Origin: Oscillospiraceae bacterium | GTDB taxonomy: Bacteria; Bacillota; Clostridia; Oscillospirales; Ruminococcaceae | Length of the DNA: 40,152 bases | Reading direction: 5' to 3' | NCBI GenBank assembly: GCA_020024615.1 | Contig: JAHHTP010000015.1 | Location: forward strand, 1 to 40,152 | Part shown: in pieces, positions 24,259-31,914 of the stretch | Position numbering within the stretch: position 1 is the stretch's first letter | Layout: each line of letters starts with the position of its first letter | Translations under genes and position numbers: made by a program | The notes under the pieces: model-generated | The model's database searches: none | What the model was told of the DNA's origin: nothing | What the model saw: the letters and a program-made list of their open reading frames with translations, nothing else

Positions 24259-24305
24259 CAGAAACAGCTTGCTTGTTTTAGGTGTCTATAAAATAGTATG
24301 ATACA

Positions 24306-24351
24306 GATGGCAGTCACAAAGCAGTTCGTTTTGTAACTGCTATCTTTTATT
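24306..24351 (+). terminator. Intrinsic terminator of the M28 gene
   Basis: GATGGCAGT (24306-24314) pairs with ACTGCTATC (24336-24344) with a G-U pair, and an inner ACAAA/TTTGT stem, then TTTTATT. Confidence 0.88.
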
Positions 24352-24457
24352 AATATGTAAAGGTGCAATTACATATGGCACAAAGTATATGGACACGAAA
24401 ATATAAAATTTAAATTTGTGAACATAAGAACAAAATATATTAAAAGGAGCGATGCAG

Positions 24458-25309
24458 GTGAATAGCAAAAAGGTATGGAGAACAATTTGGGAATGGACGA
24501 TGATCACCATCGGGACGCTGATTGTAGCGGCAGCGGTATATTTCTTTTTAATGCCAAGTCAATTTTCGATCGGCAGTATATCCGGCTTGGCTGTGGTTCT
24601 GGCAAATTTTATTCCGTTTTCGGTTTCTGAAATTACAATGGTATTAAATGTACTGCTTCTGATTTTGGGATTTGTTTTGATTGGTAAGGAGTTTAGTGGA
24701 AAGACGGTATATACATCAATCATTCTTCCAGTGTTTATTGGTGTTTTCGAGCGTTTTTTTCCGAATTTTCAGCCGATGACAGGTGATCCGTTTCTGGAAA
24801 TGATATGTTATATCTTTGTGGTAAGCATTGGTCTCGCTATGCTATTCAATCGAAATGCTTCTTCAGGAGGATTGGATATTATATCCAAAATCCTCAACAA
24901 ATATTTCCATATGGATTTGGGAAAAGCAATGTCTTTGTGTGGAATGTGCGTAGCGGTATCTGCTATATTTGTGTCGGATAAAAAAACATTGATTTTAAGT
25001 ATTTTGGGTACTTATTTAAATGGTATCGTGCTGGATCATTTCATTTTCGGTTCCAATATCAAAAAGCGTGTTTGTATCATTTCCGAAAAAGAGCAGGAGA
25101 TCAAGGATTTTATCCTGCATGAACTGCACAGTGGCGCTACCATTTATGAATCAATCGGAGCATACCAGGAAATCAGGCGTCATGAGATCATTACCATTGT
25201 GGATAAGAATGAATATGGTAAGCTAATGAATTTTCTTCATAAAACCGACTGCAAGGCTTTTGTGACGGTATATGCAGTAAATAGCATGATTTATCAGCCG
25301 AAAAAGTAA
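24458..25309 (+). CDS. YitT-family membrane protein with DUF2179 domain (second paralogue)
   Basis: 283 residues; five to six hydrophobic helices, the family block FNRNASSGGLDIISKIL and a C-terminal soluble DUF2179-like domain (about 200-280). Function unknown. Clearly diverged from the paralogue at 12174-13043. Start: GGAG lies only 2 nt from the ATG at 24452 but 8 nt from the GTG at 24458, so GTG is the likelier start. Confidence 0.9.
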   Translation: MNSKKVWRTIWEWTMITIGTLIVAAAVYFFLMPSQFSIGSISGLAVVLANFIPFSVSEITMVLNVLLLILGFVLIGKEFSGKTVYTSIILPVFIGVFERFFPNFQPMTGDPFLEMICYIFVVSIGLAMLFNRNASSGGLDIISKILNKYFHMDLGKAMSLCGMCVAVSAIFVSDKKTLILSILGTYLNGIVLDHFIFGSNIKKRVCIISEKEQEIKDFILHELHSGATIYESIGAYQEIRRHEIITIVDKNEYGKLMNFLHKTDCKAFVTVYAVNSMIYQPKK

Positions 25310-25318
25310 ATTAGGAAC

Positions 25319-25356
25319 ACAGTCTTTGACGAATTTTGTCGAAGGCTGTTTTATTT
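25319..25356 (+). terminator. Intrinsic terminator of the second yitT gene
   Basis: ACAGTCTTTGAC (25319-25330) pairs with GTCGAAGGCTGT (25338-25349) with G-U pairs, then TTTATTTTAT. Confidence 0.9.
25325..25343 (+). promoter_or_regulatory. Two tandem Spo0A-box-like sites upstream of the GH gene
   Basis: TTTGACGAA (25325-25333) and TTTGTCGAA (25335-25343) are direct copies with a 10-bp period, fitting the 0A box consensus TTTGNCGAA. They end 17 bp before the -35 box at 25361. They also form part of the terminator arms, so chance cannot be dismissed. Confidence 0.5.
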
Positions 25357-25360
25357 TATA

Positions 25361-25389
25361 TTGACAAATAGGTGAAATGATCTTATAAT
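25361..25389 (+). promoter_or_regulatory. Perfect-consensus sigma-A promoter of the GH-like gene
   Basis: TTGACA (25361-25366), 17-nt spacer, TATAAT (25384-25389). All twelve consensus bases match. Confidence 0.92.
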
Positions 25390-25436
25390 TAGGAAAAATA
25401 CAGCAGAACAGATTGCTGTGTCAAAGGGGGATAATG

Positions 25437-27494
25437 ATGATGAAATTTATGATTCAGGCTGTTTCAGAAGGATTAACCTATGCGAAACAGGAATTAACAG
25501 CATTTTTAAGCCGTTATACAAATGTTCAGTTCGAAAGCATGGGGGACGCTGCTGTGCGGCTGTATGTGGATGAGAATCTGAACAATGAAAGCTATTTGTT
25601 GCGTGGTGATGGTCAGACACTGGAGATTTTCGGTGCGAATGCGTCAGCAGTGTTATGTGGCGTATATGAGGCACTGGCAGATGCGGGTGTATTTTTTGAG
25701 CCGAATGGATATTCCATTCCAAATGGGTTTGATTTGCAGGCATTTTTAAGCATCTGTAAAGAGGTGCATCCGAAATGTCGGCTGCGCGGCATCCGGCAGC
25801 ATATTAATTTCCCGATGGATATTTCGGCCTATCCGCTGAAAGATGCGAAAGAATATATTTATAATCTTGCCCGGATGCGCATGAATGCAATCACTTTCCA
25901 CAGTTACGGCGGGCAGTGGCATGTCTGCAATCCGGGTGAAGGCGAATATGCCGGTAATTTCTTCTACGGACAGCGTCATCCAATCCCTAAAGACAGTCCG
26001 CTTGCCTCCAAACTCGGTAATCGTGAAGTTTATTGTATCCCAGAGGCAGAGATGGTATATGACAATCCCAAAGAGCGGGATGCTTATGCTTCTTACTGGT
26101 TGAATGAACTGATTGCAGCGGCAAAAGAGGCATACATGACCGTCACACTGTCGGTAGAACTGCCGTCGGATGATGTTGCAGCAACCACAAAAATGCTAAA
26201 AGATGTCTGCGATCGTTATCCTCGAATTGACACGCTGGAACTGATTTCTTTTGAATGTGGCGAGCGTTGCGAAATAGAACTAACAGCTGAAAATATGACT
26301 GAGCAGACCCGAATGCTACTTGGTGATGCGGCTTTGGATGAAAACGGAAAACTGAAAAATGATCCGGGATTTGTTCCATACAGTTACGGCGGCGGTATCA
26401 TCTGTTTAAAACGCATGTTGACTGCGTTGGAGCATAAGGCGGACTGGATGCCAAAGCGTGGCATTGATCTGCGCTGCGGTATGTATATTACCAACCATGA
26501 CGCATTAAGAATGCTTCTGCCACTGATGCGCAGCGTTTTGCCGAAGGAAGTTAAGATGAGCTTTCTGGCAGCGCATGGAGCTTGTGCTGTTGCGAATTCG
26601 ATTGCTGCCATGCAGCTGACAAATGAGGATTGGCAGAATACCATGATTTATTCATGGGCAGAGTTTGATGGTAATATGTATATTCAGCAGCAGGCATCTG
26701 CTGGTATTTATGAGTTGCTGTCCCAGCCAAAGACTGATAGTATTTTCGGTGTGTGTATCAATCATTGGCGCACCGCTGAGAATATGCTTGCCCTGTGCTA
26801 TGCGGCTGATGCTGCGATCAAGGTGGAGAAACCGGAAGTGTTTTATCAGAAATTTGCAGCTAAGATTGGTGTTGAGAATGCAGAAATGTTTGTTGCTGCC
26901 TGCAAAGGAATGTCCGAACTGGATTTATACTGCCGCGACAATCTGTTTAATGTTGGTTTCTGCTATGTTGGATGTTGGATTAATCGTAAGGGTGTGACGC
27001 GTGTGCGTAAATACAAAGCAGCTGATTTGCAATATGCAAAAGAACAGTACGCTGTTTTAGTGGAAACTTTTGATGTCCTACTTTCCTTTGCCCGTACCGA
27101 ACAGTCAATTGCATTTCTGCGTCTGATGATTAATCGCTGTCAGTGTAGTGTGATTCACTTAAACTGTATGCTGGAAATGGCACTATTGAAGGATGCGTTT
27201 GAGGATTGTGAAAAGATTCTGGATGAAACCGGAACATTACCAGAGATTTCAGACGAGGAGCGCACAATTCTTGGTAAAGCATATTGTGAGGCGATGATGT
27301 ATGCAATGCAGTATCTGGATCTTTATGGCCAGATGATGCCGGATCGAGGAAGTGCCGGAAATATGATCAGCTATTATGAAACGCTGCCGGTATATATCAA
27401 CAAGTTGTTTGAAAGCTACCTGCCACAGCTGCATACACGAAAGATTCAGAACAGTCTGGATGCGCCGCCGATTCCGCAGGAGCAGAAGAAGTAA
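25437..27494 (+). CDS. Glycoside-hydrolase-like protein with alpha-glucuronidase/hexosaminidase-type N-terminal domain
   Basis: 685 residues. The N-terminal 100 residues with ILGAN-like IFGANASAVLCGVYEALADA and GVFFEPNG resemble the alpha/beta domain before the barrel of GH20 hexosaminidases and GH67 glucuronidases. Then comes a probable TIM barrel beginning RLRGIRQHINFP with an SYGGQWH strand, followed by an all-helical tail (about 460-685). I cannot assign a GH family or catalytic residues. No signal peptide: cytosolic. Start: ATGs at 25434, 25437 and 25440 follow AAGGGGG; 25437 has 6 nt spacing and is preferred. Confidence 0.85.
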   Translation: MMKFMIQAVSEGLTYAKQELTAFLSRYTNVQFESMGDAAVRLYVDENLNNESYLLRGDGQTLEIFGANASAVLCGVYEALADAGVFFEPNGYSIPNGFDLQAFLSICKEVHPKCRLRGIRQHINFPMDISAYPLKDAKEYIYNLARMRMNAITFHSYGGQWHVCNPGEGEYAGNFFYGQRHPIPKDSPLASKLGNREVYCIPEAEMVYDNPKERDAYASYWLNELIAAAKEAYMTVTLSVELPSDDVAATTKMLKDVCDRYPRIDTLELISFECGERCEIELTAENMTEQTRMLLGDAALDENGKLKNDPGFVPYSYGGGIICLKRMLTALEHKADWMPKRGIDLRCGMYITNHDALRMLLPLMRSVLPKEVKMSFLAAHGACAVANSIAAMQLTNEDWQNTMIYSWAEFDGNMYIQQQASAGIYELLSQPKTDSIFGVCINHWRTAENMLALCYAADAAIKVEKPEVFYQKFAAKIGVENAEMFVAACKGMSELDLYCRDNLFNVGFCYVGCWINRKGVTRVRKYKAADLQYAKEQYAVLVETFDVLLSFARTEQSIAFLRLMINRCQCSVIHLNCMLEMALLKDAFEDCEKILDETGTLPEISDEERTILGKAYCEAMMYAMQYLDLYGQMMPDRGSAGNMISYYETLPVYINKLFESYLPQLHTRKIQNSLDAPPIPQEQKK

Positions 27495-27673
27495 GAGCAA
27501 AAGGAAATATGCAATGTTCCAATAAAAAAGAATAACTCCTATTTCTCAAATGGGGAATAGGATAATATAATATATTTTTGTGTTTGATGTCAGAAATAAG
27601 CGATATTTATCAGTTTGTTTTAGATTATTTTATGATATAAAAGTGAATATCTATTAATTTTTTGGATAAAGTC

Positions 27674-27682
27674 TTCGACAAA
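27674..27682 (-). promoter_or_regulatory. Perfect Spo0A box upstream of spo0A
   Basis: TTTGTCGAA on the minus strand (TTCGACAAA on plus), 233 bp before the spo0A start. It falls within the spacer of a possible TTGGAT-16-GATAAT promoter (27662-27689). spo0A autoregulation through 0A boxes is known in Bacillus. Confidence 0.6.
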
Positions 27683-27839
27683 TGATAATAGTGGCAGAAT
27701 AAAAAGGAGCGTTTATAAGAAAATAGAAGATTATAAGAGATTTTCTGGATGTAATTTAAATTTATTTATTATTTCTGATTATAAAACTTCAAAATCAAGC
27801 TTTTATATTTGTGGTATAAAAATTGGGTCAAATTAGCTA

Positions 27840-27868
27840 TTGATTTGGTGCTTAAAATATGATAAGAT
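27840..27868 (+). promoter_or_regulatory. Candidate promoter of spo0A
   Basis: TTGATT (27840-27845), 17-nt spacer, TAAGAT (27863-27868). Moderate match; the gene may also be read from the 27662 candidate. Confidence 0.45.
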
Positions 27869-27914
27869 AAAAATGCGGCGAAAAGTAGTAAGACGCAAGG
27901 AGGAACGAATACCC

Positions 27915-28718
27915 ATGCAAGCACAGGGGAAGAAAGTTATTGTTATTGGTGATGATAGCGAGGATTTCGGTTTTCAGTGCCGTGAAATGCTTCGTGACGC
28001 AGATCATGAGATTATTTTGACAAAAAAGGATGGCAAAGAAGTTTGGGAGGCTATTCAGCAGACCAGACCGAAAGTAGTGGTTCTGGATGCTGTTATGCCA
28101 CATTACGATGCTATTAATATCCTTTACAAACTGCAGAAAGAACAGTTTGATGTATCGGTCATCGTCGTTGTACCGCAAGGAAATCAATTTTTGGAGGAAG
28201 AGATTATCCGTTACGGTGCATACTGTATGATTAAACCGATCGATATGCAATACATGAAGGAATGTATTTTAAGCATGCTTCGTGTAAAAATGCCAGCTAC
28301 ACCTGCCGGATTCAGAAAAGCTGCGAATAATGGTAATGTTACACTGGAGATGTTGGTTACCGATGTTATTTTTTCTGTTGGTGTGCCAGCACATATTAAA
28401 GGATATAATTATCTTCGAAAAGCGATTATGCTTGCAATTGCACAGCCGGATATGATAGGCAGTGTTACCAAGACATTGTATCCGGAAGTTGCAAAAGCTT
28501 TTTCTACTACGGCATCCAGAGTAGAACGCGCAATTCGTCATGCTATTGAGGTTGCGTGGGATCGTGGGGATGTTGAGGTGCTGGATTCATATTTCGGGTA
28601 CACCATCAATACCGGACGGGGAAAGCCAACCAATTCAGAGTTTATCGCGATGATAGCAGATCGTTTAAGACTTCAATCTCAGAATATCATAGAAAATCAA
28701 GAGACCTTATTATATTAA
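27915..28718 (+). CDS. spo0A: Spo0A, master regulator of sporulation
   Basis: 267 residues. Receiver domain 1-125 with the acidic pocket IGDD (D13, D14), phospho-acceptor D58 in VVVLDAVMP, and the conserved Lys in MIKPID. The C-terminal Spo0A-specific DNA-binding domain is unmistakable: VGVPAHIKGYNYLR, YPEVAKAFSTTASRVERAIR (recognition helix) and FGYTINTGRGKPTNSEFIA. It binds 0A boxes once phosphorylated and switches cells to sporulation and, in Clostridia, to solvent or toxin programmes. Start: only ATG with a ribosome site (AAGGAGG at 11 nt, slightly long); the frame upstream to 27840 lacks one. Monocistronic. Confidence 0.97.
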   Translation: MQAQGKKVIVIGDDSEDFGFQCREMLRDADHEIILTKKDGKEVWEAIQQTRPKVVVLDAVMPHYDAINILYKLQKEQFDVSVIVVVPQGNQFLEEEIIRYGAYCMIKPIDMQYMKECILSMLRVKMPATPAGFRKAANNGNVTLEMLVTDVIFSVGVPAHIKGYNYLRKAIMLAIAQPDMIGSVTKTLYPEVAKAFSTTASRVERAIRHAIEVAWDRGDVEVLDSYFGYTINTGRGKPTNSEFIAMIADRLRLQSQNIIENQETLLY

Positions 28719-28771
28719 GGGATATCATGGAGAACATAATCGTACATCATTTTCATTCTTTTTGCCGTTTG

Positions 28772-28815
28772 AATCCGGTGTATCTGCGTAGGTAGCAGGT
28801 ATACCGGATTTTTTA
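28772..28815 (+). terminator. Intrinsic terminator of spo0A
   Basis: AATCCGGTGTATCTGC (28772-28787) pairs with GCAGGTATACCGGATT (28795-28810) with a few wobbles, followed by six T. Confidence 0.93.
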
Positions 28816-28835
28816 TATGCATTCTGAAAAAGCAT

Positions 28836-28864
28836 TTGCCTGCATATTCTGTTTATGGTATAAT
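28836..28864 (+). promoter_or_regulatory. Promoter of the DUF4830-like / rsuA operon
   Basis: TTGCCT (28836-28841), 17-nt spacer, TATAAT (28859-28864). Confidence 0.78.
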
Positions 28865-28893
28865 AAGCGATGAGAGGGAGTGCAGGAGGCTGT

Positions 28894-29313
28894 ATGCGTA
28901 TTTCAAGATATATGAGTGCATGGTTAATTGGAATAGTAATTTGTATGTTGGCTGCAATTGGGGGTGTATTCTGGGTTCAAAGGCAGAAACCGGTTCCAAA
29001 TTTGGTGATTACCAATGCGGCGGATTGTACACAAATGCTGCTGCGACAGGGAATAGCAGTAAATAATCCGCCTGTTGCAATTAAGCAGATTACGCTGCCA
29101 CAAGAGGAAAATGCTGTATATCAGGAATATCTAAAATTGCAGGAAAGCCAGCATCTTGATTTAAAAAATCATATGGGACAGAAGGCAACATTGTATCGAT
29201 TTGCAGATGCCAAAGAAGAAAAACTCATTACCTTGATTGTTTGTGAAGGACAGCTGGTGTCTGCGGATCAGACATATTTTGATATGATGCCTCACTGTGA
29301 AGCTTTGTTTTAG
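28894..29313 (+). CDS. DUF4830-like membrane-anchored protein
   Basis: 139 residues: one N-terminal membrane helix (about 9-29) and an extracytoplasmic domain. The central pattern ITLPQEENAVYQEYLKLQE, then LDLKNHMGQKATLYRF and a closing ..G.LVSAD.. is like DUF4830 proteins of Firmicutes; function unknown. Start 28894 has AGGAGG at 4 nt; the ATG at 28870 has no ribosome site. It precedes the pseudouridine synthase gene by 17 nt and shares its promoter. Confidence 0.75.
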   Translation: MRISRYMSAWLIGIVICMLAAIGGVFWVQRQKPVPNLVITNAADCTQMLLRQGIAVNNPPVAIKQITLPQEENAVYQEYLKLQESQHLDLKNHMGQKATLYRFADAKEEKLITLIVCEGQLVSADQTYFDMMPHCEALF

Positions 29314-29330
29314 ATAGAAAGGAACAGGAA

Positions 29331-30065
29331 ATGGAAAAGATGAGAATTGACCGCTATTTTAGCAGTCAGGAGATTTGTTCTCGCCGGGAGATTAAAGAAG
29401 CTCTGCGTAAAGGCCTTGTCATGGTCAACGGCACTGTAATAAAACAAGCGGATTTTAAAATTAATCCTGAATCGGATGAAATTTTACTTTCAGGAAAAAG
29501 AATCGGTTTTGAACCGTATGTGTATTATATGTTAAATAAGCCACAGGGCGTGGTAAGTGCCACTGAGGATAAAAAACAAAAAACGGTTTTGGATCTGATT
29601 CCACCAGAATTATACCGCTCAGACCTGTTTCCGGCTGGCAGATTGGACAAGGACACTACTGGGTTTGTGTTGTTGACCAATGACGGTGATTTTGCACATA
29701 GAATTTTGGCTCCCAAAAGCCATATTGAAAAAACCTATCATGTTGGAGTTATCCATGAAATTACCCAAGCAGATATAGATACTTTTGCACAAGGGATTAC
29801 TTTAAAAAGCGGAGAACATTGTCTTCCGGCAAAACTAAGAAAGCTTTCTGATGGGAATGATGGGCTTACAATTTGTGAAGTGATTATCTGTGAAGGGAAA
29901 TATCATCAAATCAAGAAAATGTTTGAAGCAAGAGAAAATAAAGTTGTTACCCTGCGGCGGGTGCGCATGGGGAAACTTTGGCTGGATGAAACGCTTCCAG
30001 AGGGGGGATGTCGTCCTCTTAATAAAGACGAATGTGTGCTTATTGCGGATTTGGATAGGGTGTAA
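29331..30065 (+). CDS. rsuA: RsuA/RluB-family 16S/23S rRNA pseudouridine synthase
   Basis: 244 residues: S4 RNA-binding domain (1-60) then the synthase domain with the catalytic motif GRLDKDTTGFVLLTNDG (Asp of RLD is the nucleophile), KTYHV and EGKYHQIKKMF. It converts specific uridines of rRNA; RsuA targets 16S U516, but assignment within the family is by pattern only. Ribosome site AAAGGA at 7 nt. Confidence 0.93.
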   Translation: MEKMRIDRYFSSQEICSRREIKEALRKGLVMVNGTVIKQADFKINPESDEILLSGKRIGFEPYVYYMLNKPQGVVSATEDKKQKTVLDLIPPELYRSDLFPAGRLDKDTTGFVLLTNDGDFAHRILAPKSHIEKTYHVGVIHEITQADIDTFAQGITLKSGEHCLPAKLRKLSDGNDGLTICEVIICEGKYHQIKKMFEARENKVVTLRRVRMGKLWLDETLPEGGCRPLNKDECVLIADLDRV

Positions 30066-30231
30066 AAAATCAAGTTTATTGGAATGTTTCCAGATGAACT
30101 AAAGCAATAATTTCATGCAAAAAAGTATGAATAAATTTTGTGCAATTTAGCCGAATATTATGATGTTACTTGGTTTTATTGGGCTATCGATGTTTCCAAA
30201 TTTGTTATTTATGCTCCTAATTGGTGAACTT

Positions 30232-30259
30232 AACCAAACCAATCCATCAATCTTTGGTT
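30232..30259. repeat. Inverted repeat upstream of the msmX-like promoter
   Basis: AACCAAA (30232-30238) and TTTGGTT (30253-30259) are perfect inverted copies, 11 bp before the -35 box. A further TTGGT at 30221-30225 can pair with the first arm. Possible operator. Confidence 0.5.
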
Positions 30260-30269
30260 ATTTCGTTAC

Positions 30270-30298
30270 TTTTCAAAAAGGATAAAATATGGTATCAT
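30270..30298 (+). promoter_or_regulatory. Promoter of the msmX-like gene
   Basis: TTTTCA (30270-30275), 17-nt spacer, TGG-extended TATCAT (30293-30298). Confidence 0.6.
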
Positions 30299-30341
30299 AT
30301 AGTTGTCGTAAATAAACTTTATACTCAGGAGGTATAATTAA

Positions 30342-31466
30342 ATGGCAGGCTTATCGTTAAAAGGCATTTATAAAAAATACTCTGGCGGCGTAGTAGCTGT
30401 ATCGGATTTTAATCTGGAGATTGCAGATAAAGAGTTTATCATTTTAGTTGGTCCATCTGGCTGTGGTAAATCGACTACTCTTCGTATGATTGCTGGTCTG
30501 GAAGACATCACTGAAGGTGAATTATACATCGGTGATAGACTCGTAAACGAAGTTGCTCCGAAAGACCGTGATATCGCAATGGTATTCCAGAGCTACGCTT
30601 TGTATCCGCATATGACCGTATTTGATAATATGGCATTCGGTCTGAAATTAAGAAAAACACCGAAAGATGAAATCAAGAGACGCGTAGAAGAAGCAGCACG
30701 CATCCTGGATATCTCTCATTTACTGGATCGTAAACCGAAAGCATTATCCGGTGGTCAGCGTCAGCGTGTTGCTTTAGGTCGTGCTATTGTTCGTGAGCCG
30801 CAGGTATTCTTACTCGACGAGCCGTTATCCAACTTGGATGCTAAACTGCGTACTCAGATGAGAACCGAGCTGTCTAAACTGCATCATAAATTAGGTACCA
30901 CTTTCATCTACGTTACCCATGACCAGACCGAGGCTATGACCATGGGTACTCGTATCGTAGTTATGAAAGACGGTATTATTCAGCAGGTTGATACCCCACA
31001 GAATCTGTATTCCAAACCGTGCAATGTATTCGTAGCAGGCTTCATTGGCTCTCCGCAGATGAACTTCATCGATTCCAAATTAGTTGTTGTTGGTTCTGGC
31101 TACGGCTTAGAGTTTAGTTATGATGACAAATCTTACACCATTCCGTTACCGGCTAACAAAGTTAACGATGCAGTTAAAGCATCTGTTGGTAAAGAAGTTC
31201 TGTTAGGTATCCGTCCGGAAGATATGCACGATGAGGCAGACTACATTGAAAAAGCTGCAAAAGAAGCTGTTATTGACATCGATGTTGAGGTAACCGAGTT
31301 AATGGGTGCTGAGACCTACTTATACATGGCTATGGGCGAACTTCAGGTTATCGCTCGTGTAGACCCGCGTTCTACCGCTAAAGCTGGTGATACCATTAAA
31401 TTGGCTCTGGATGTTGATCATATCCATGTATTCGATAAAGAGACTGAGCAGGTTATCTGCAACTGA
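30342..31466 (+). CDS. msmX: MsmX/UgpC-type sugar ABC transporter ATPase
   Basis: 374 residues. Walker A GPSGCGKST (37-45), Q-loop FQSYALYPHMTV, signature LSGGQRQRVALGRA (135-148), Walker B VFLLDEPLSNLDA and the H-loop YVTHDQTEAMTM, then a C-terminal regulatory OB-type domain (about 240-370). It energises carbohydrate importers. No permease or binding protein is nearby, so it is probably a shared ATPase serving several sugar transporters as in B. subtilis. The codon use is strongly biased (GGT, GTT, AAA, CCG), implying high expression. Ribosome site AGGAGG at 8 nt. Confidence 0.96.
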   Translation: MAGLSLKGIYKKYSGGVVAVSDFNLEIADKEFIILVGPSGCGKSTTLRMIAGLEDITEGELYIGDRLVNEVAPKDRDIAMVFQSYALYPHMTVFDNMAFGLKLRKTPKDEIKRRVEEAARILDISHLLDRKPKALSGGQRQRVALGRAIVREPQVFLLDEPLSNLDAKLRTQMRTELSKLHHKLGTTFIYVTHDQTEAMTMGTRIVVMKDGIIQQVDTPQNLYSKPCNVFVAGFIGSPQMNFIDSKLVVVGSGYGLEFSYDDKSYTIPLPANKVNDAVKASVGKEVLLGIRPEDMHDEADYIEKAAKEAVIDIDVEVTELMGAETYLYMAMGELQVIARVDPRSTAKAGDTIKLALDVDHIHVFDKETEQVICN

Positions 31467-31496
31467 TTTCTTGTTAAAACGGATAGCCTATATATG

Positions 31497-31525
31497 CGGC
31501 ATCTCCTTTTGGGGATGCCGTTTTT
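31497..31525 (+). terminator. Intrinsic terminator of the msmX-like gene
   Basis: CGGCATCTCC (31497-31506) pairs with GGGGATGCCG (31511-31520) around TTTT, then five T. Confidence 0.94.
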
Positions 31526-31914
31526 GGTATTTGTGGATGTTTAAGAATTGTTCATAAAATCGTAACACAATTCATCTGCGCATAGGTTACAATATAATTA
31601 CAAAATAATTACATATCAGATGTCATGGTGTGTAAAACATGAATGCCAGAATTTCAGTAAATGCATTTTTGTCCACGAAATACTACATAAAATATATATT
31701 TTTTTATTATTATGGTTTAAATATATTGCGTTATAACAATAATGCTTTTGCGATGACAAATAAGGAAAATAAAAAAATTATGTAAAAATTCGTAGAGAGG
31801 GTTGCAAAATGCTTAAAAATTGTGTAAAATATAATAGATAGTAGATCTATGCGCAAAATCAAAGTATTTTGTACTAGTGATTCTTAAATAACTATAATAT
31901 AAGGGGATGTAACA
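31526..31914. other. 389-base AT-rich intergenic region
   Basis: Very AT-rich, with a direct repeat TAATTAC (about 31595 and 31606) and long A/T tracts near 31690-31710 and 31770. Beside the promoter at 31802-31830 no gene or stable RNA structure is supported. Curved upstream DNA of this kind can act as an UP-like activator. Confidence 0.5.
31802..31830 (+). promoter_or_regulatory. Promoter of the PucR-type regulator gene
   Basis: TTGCAA (31802-31807), 17-nt spacer, TAAAAT (31825-31830). The leader would be about 78 nt. Confidence 0.6.

Larger units (their letters stand above)
27495..27914. other. 420-base AT-rich region upstream of spo0A
   Basis: Contains a hairpin 27537-27562 (TCCTATT pairing with AATAGGA, followed 15 nt later by ATTTTTG) that may end the GH transcript, a perfect 0A box at 27674-27682 lying between TTGGAT and GATAAT, an orphan ribosome-site-like AAAGGAG at 27703-27709 with no start codon after it, and a candidate promoter at 27840-27868. 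No coding frame is supported. Confidence 0.6.

Noticed and set aside
20994..24284. 14-base GCTTGTTTTAGGTG present after the DUF1846 and M28 stop codons
   Set aside because: Only two copies, low complexity and no extended homology around them; not enough to call a repeat family.
27703..27720. AAAGGAG followed by a GAAAAT-like element, as a possible sigma-H promoter or leader peptide site
   Set aside because: The bases after AGGA and the -10 part match sigma-H poorly, and no start codon follows at a usable distance.
31890..31906. TATAAT just before the PucR-type gene
   Set aside because: It lies so close to the ribosome site that transcription would start within it; the 31802 promoter fits better.
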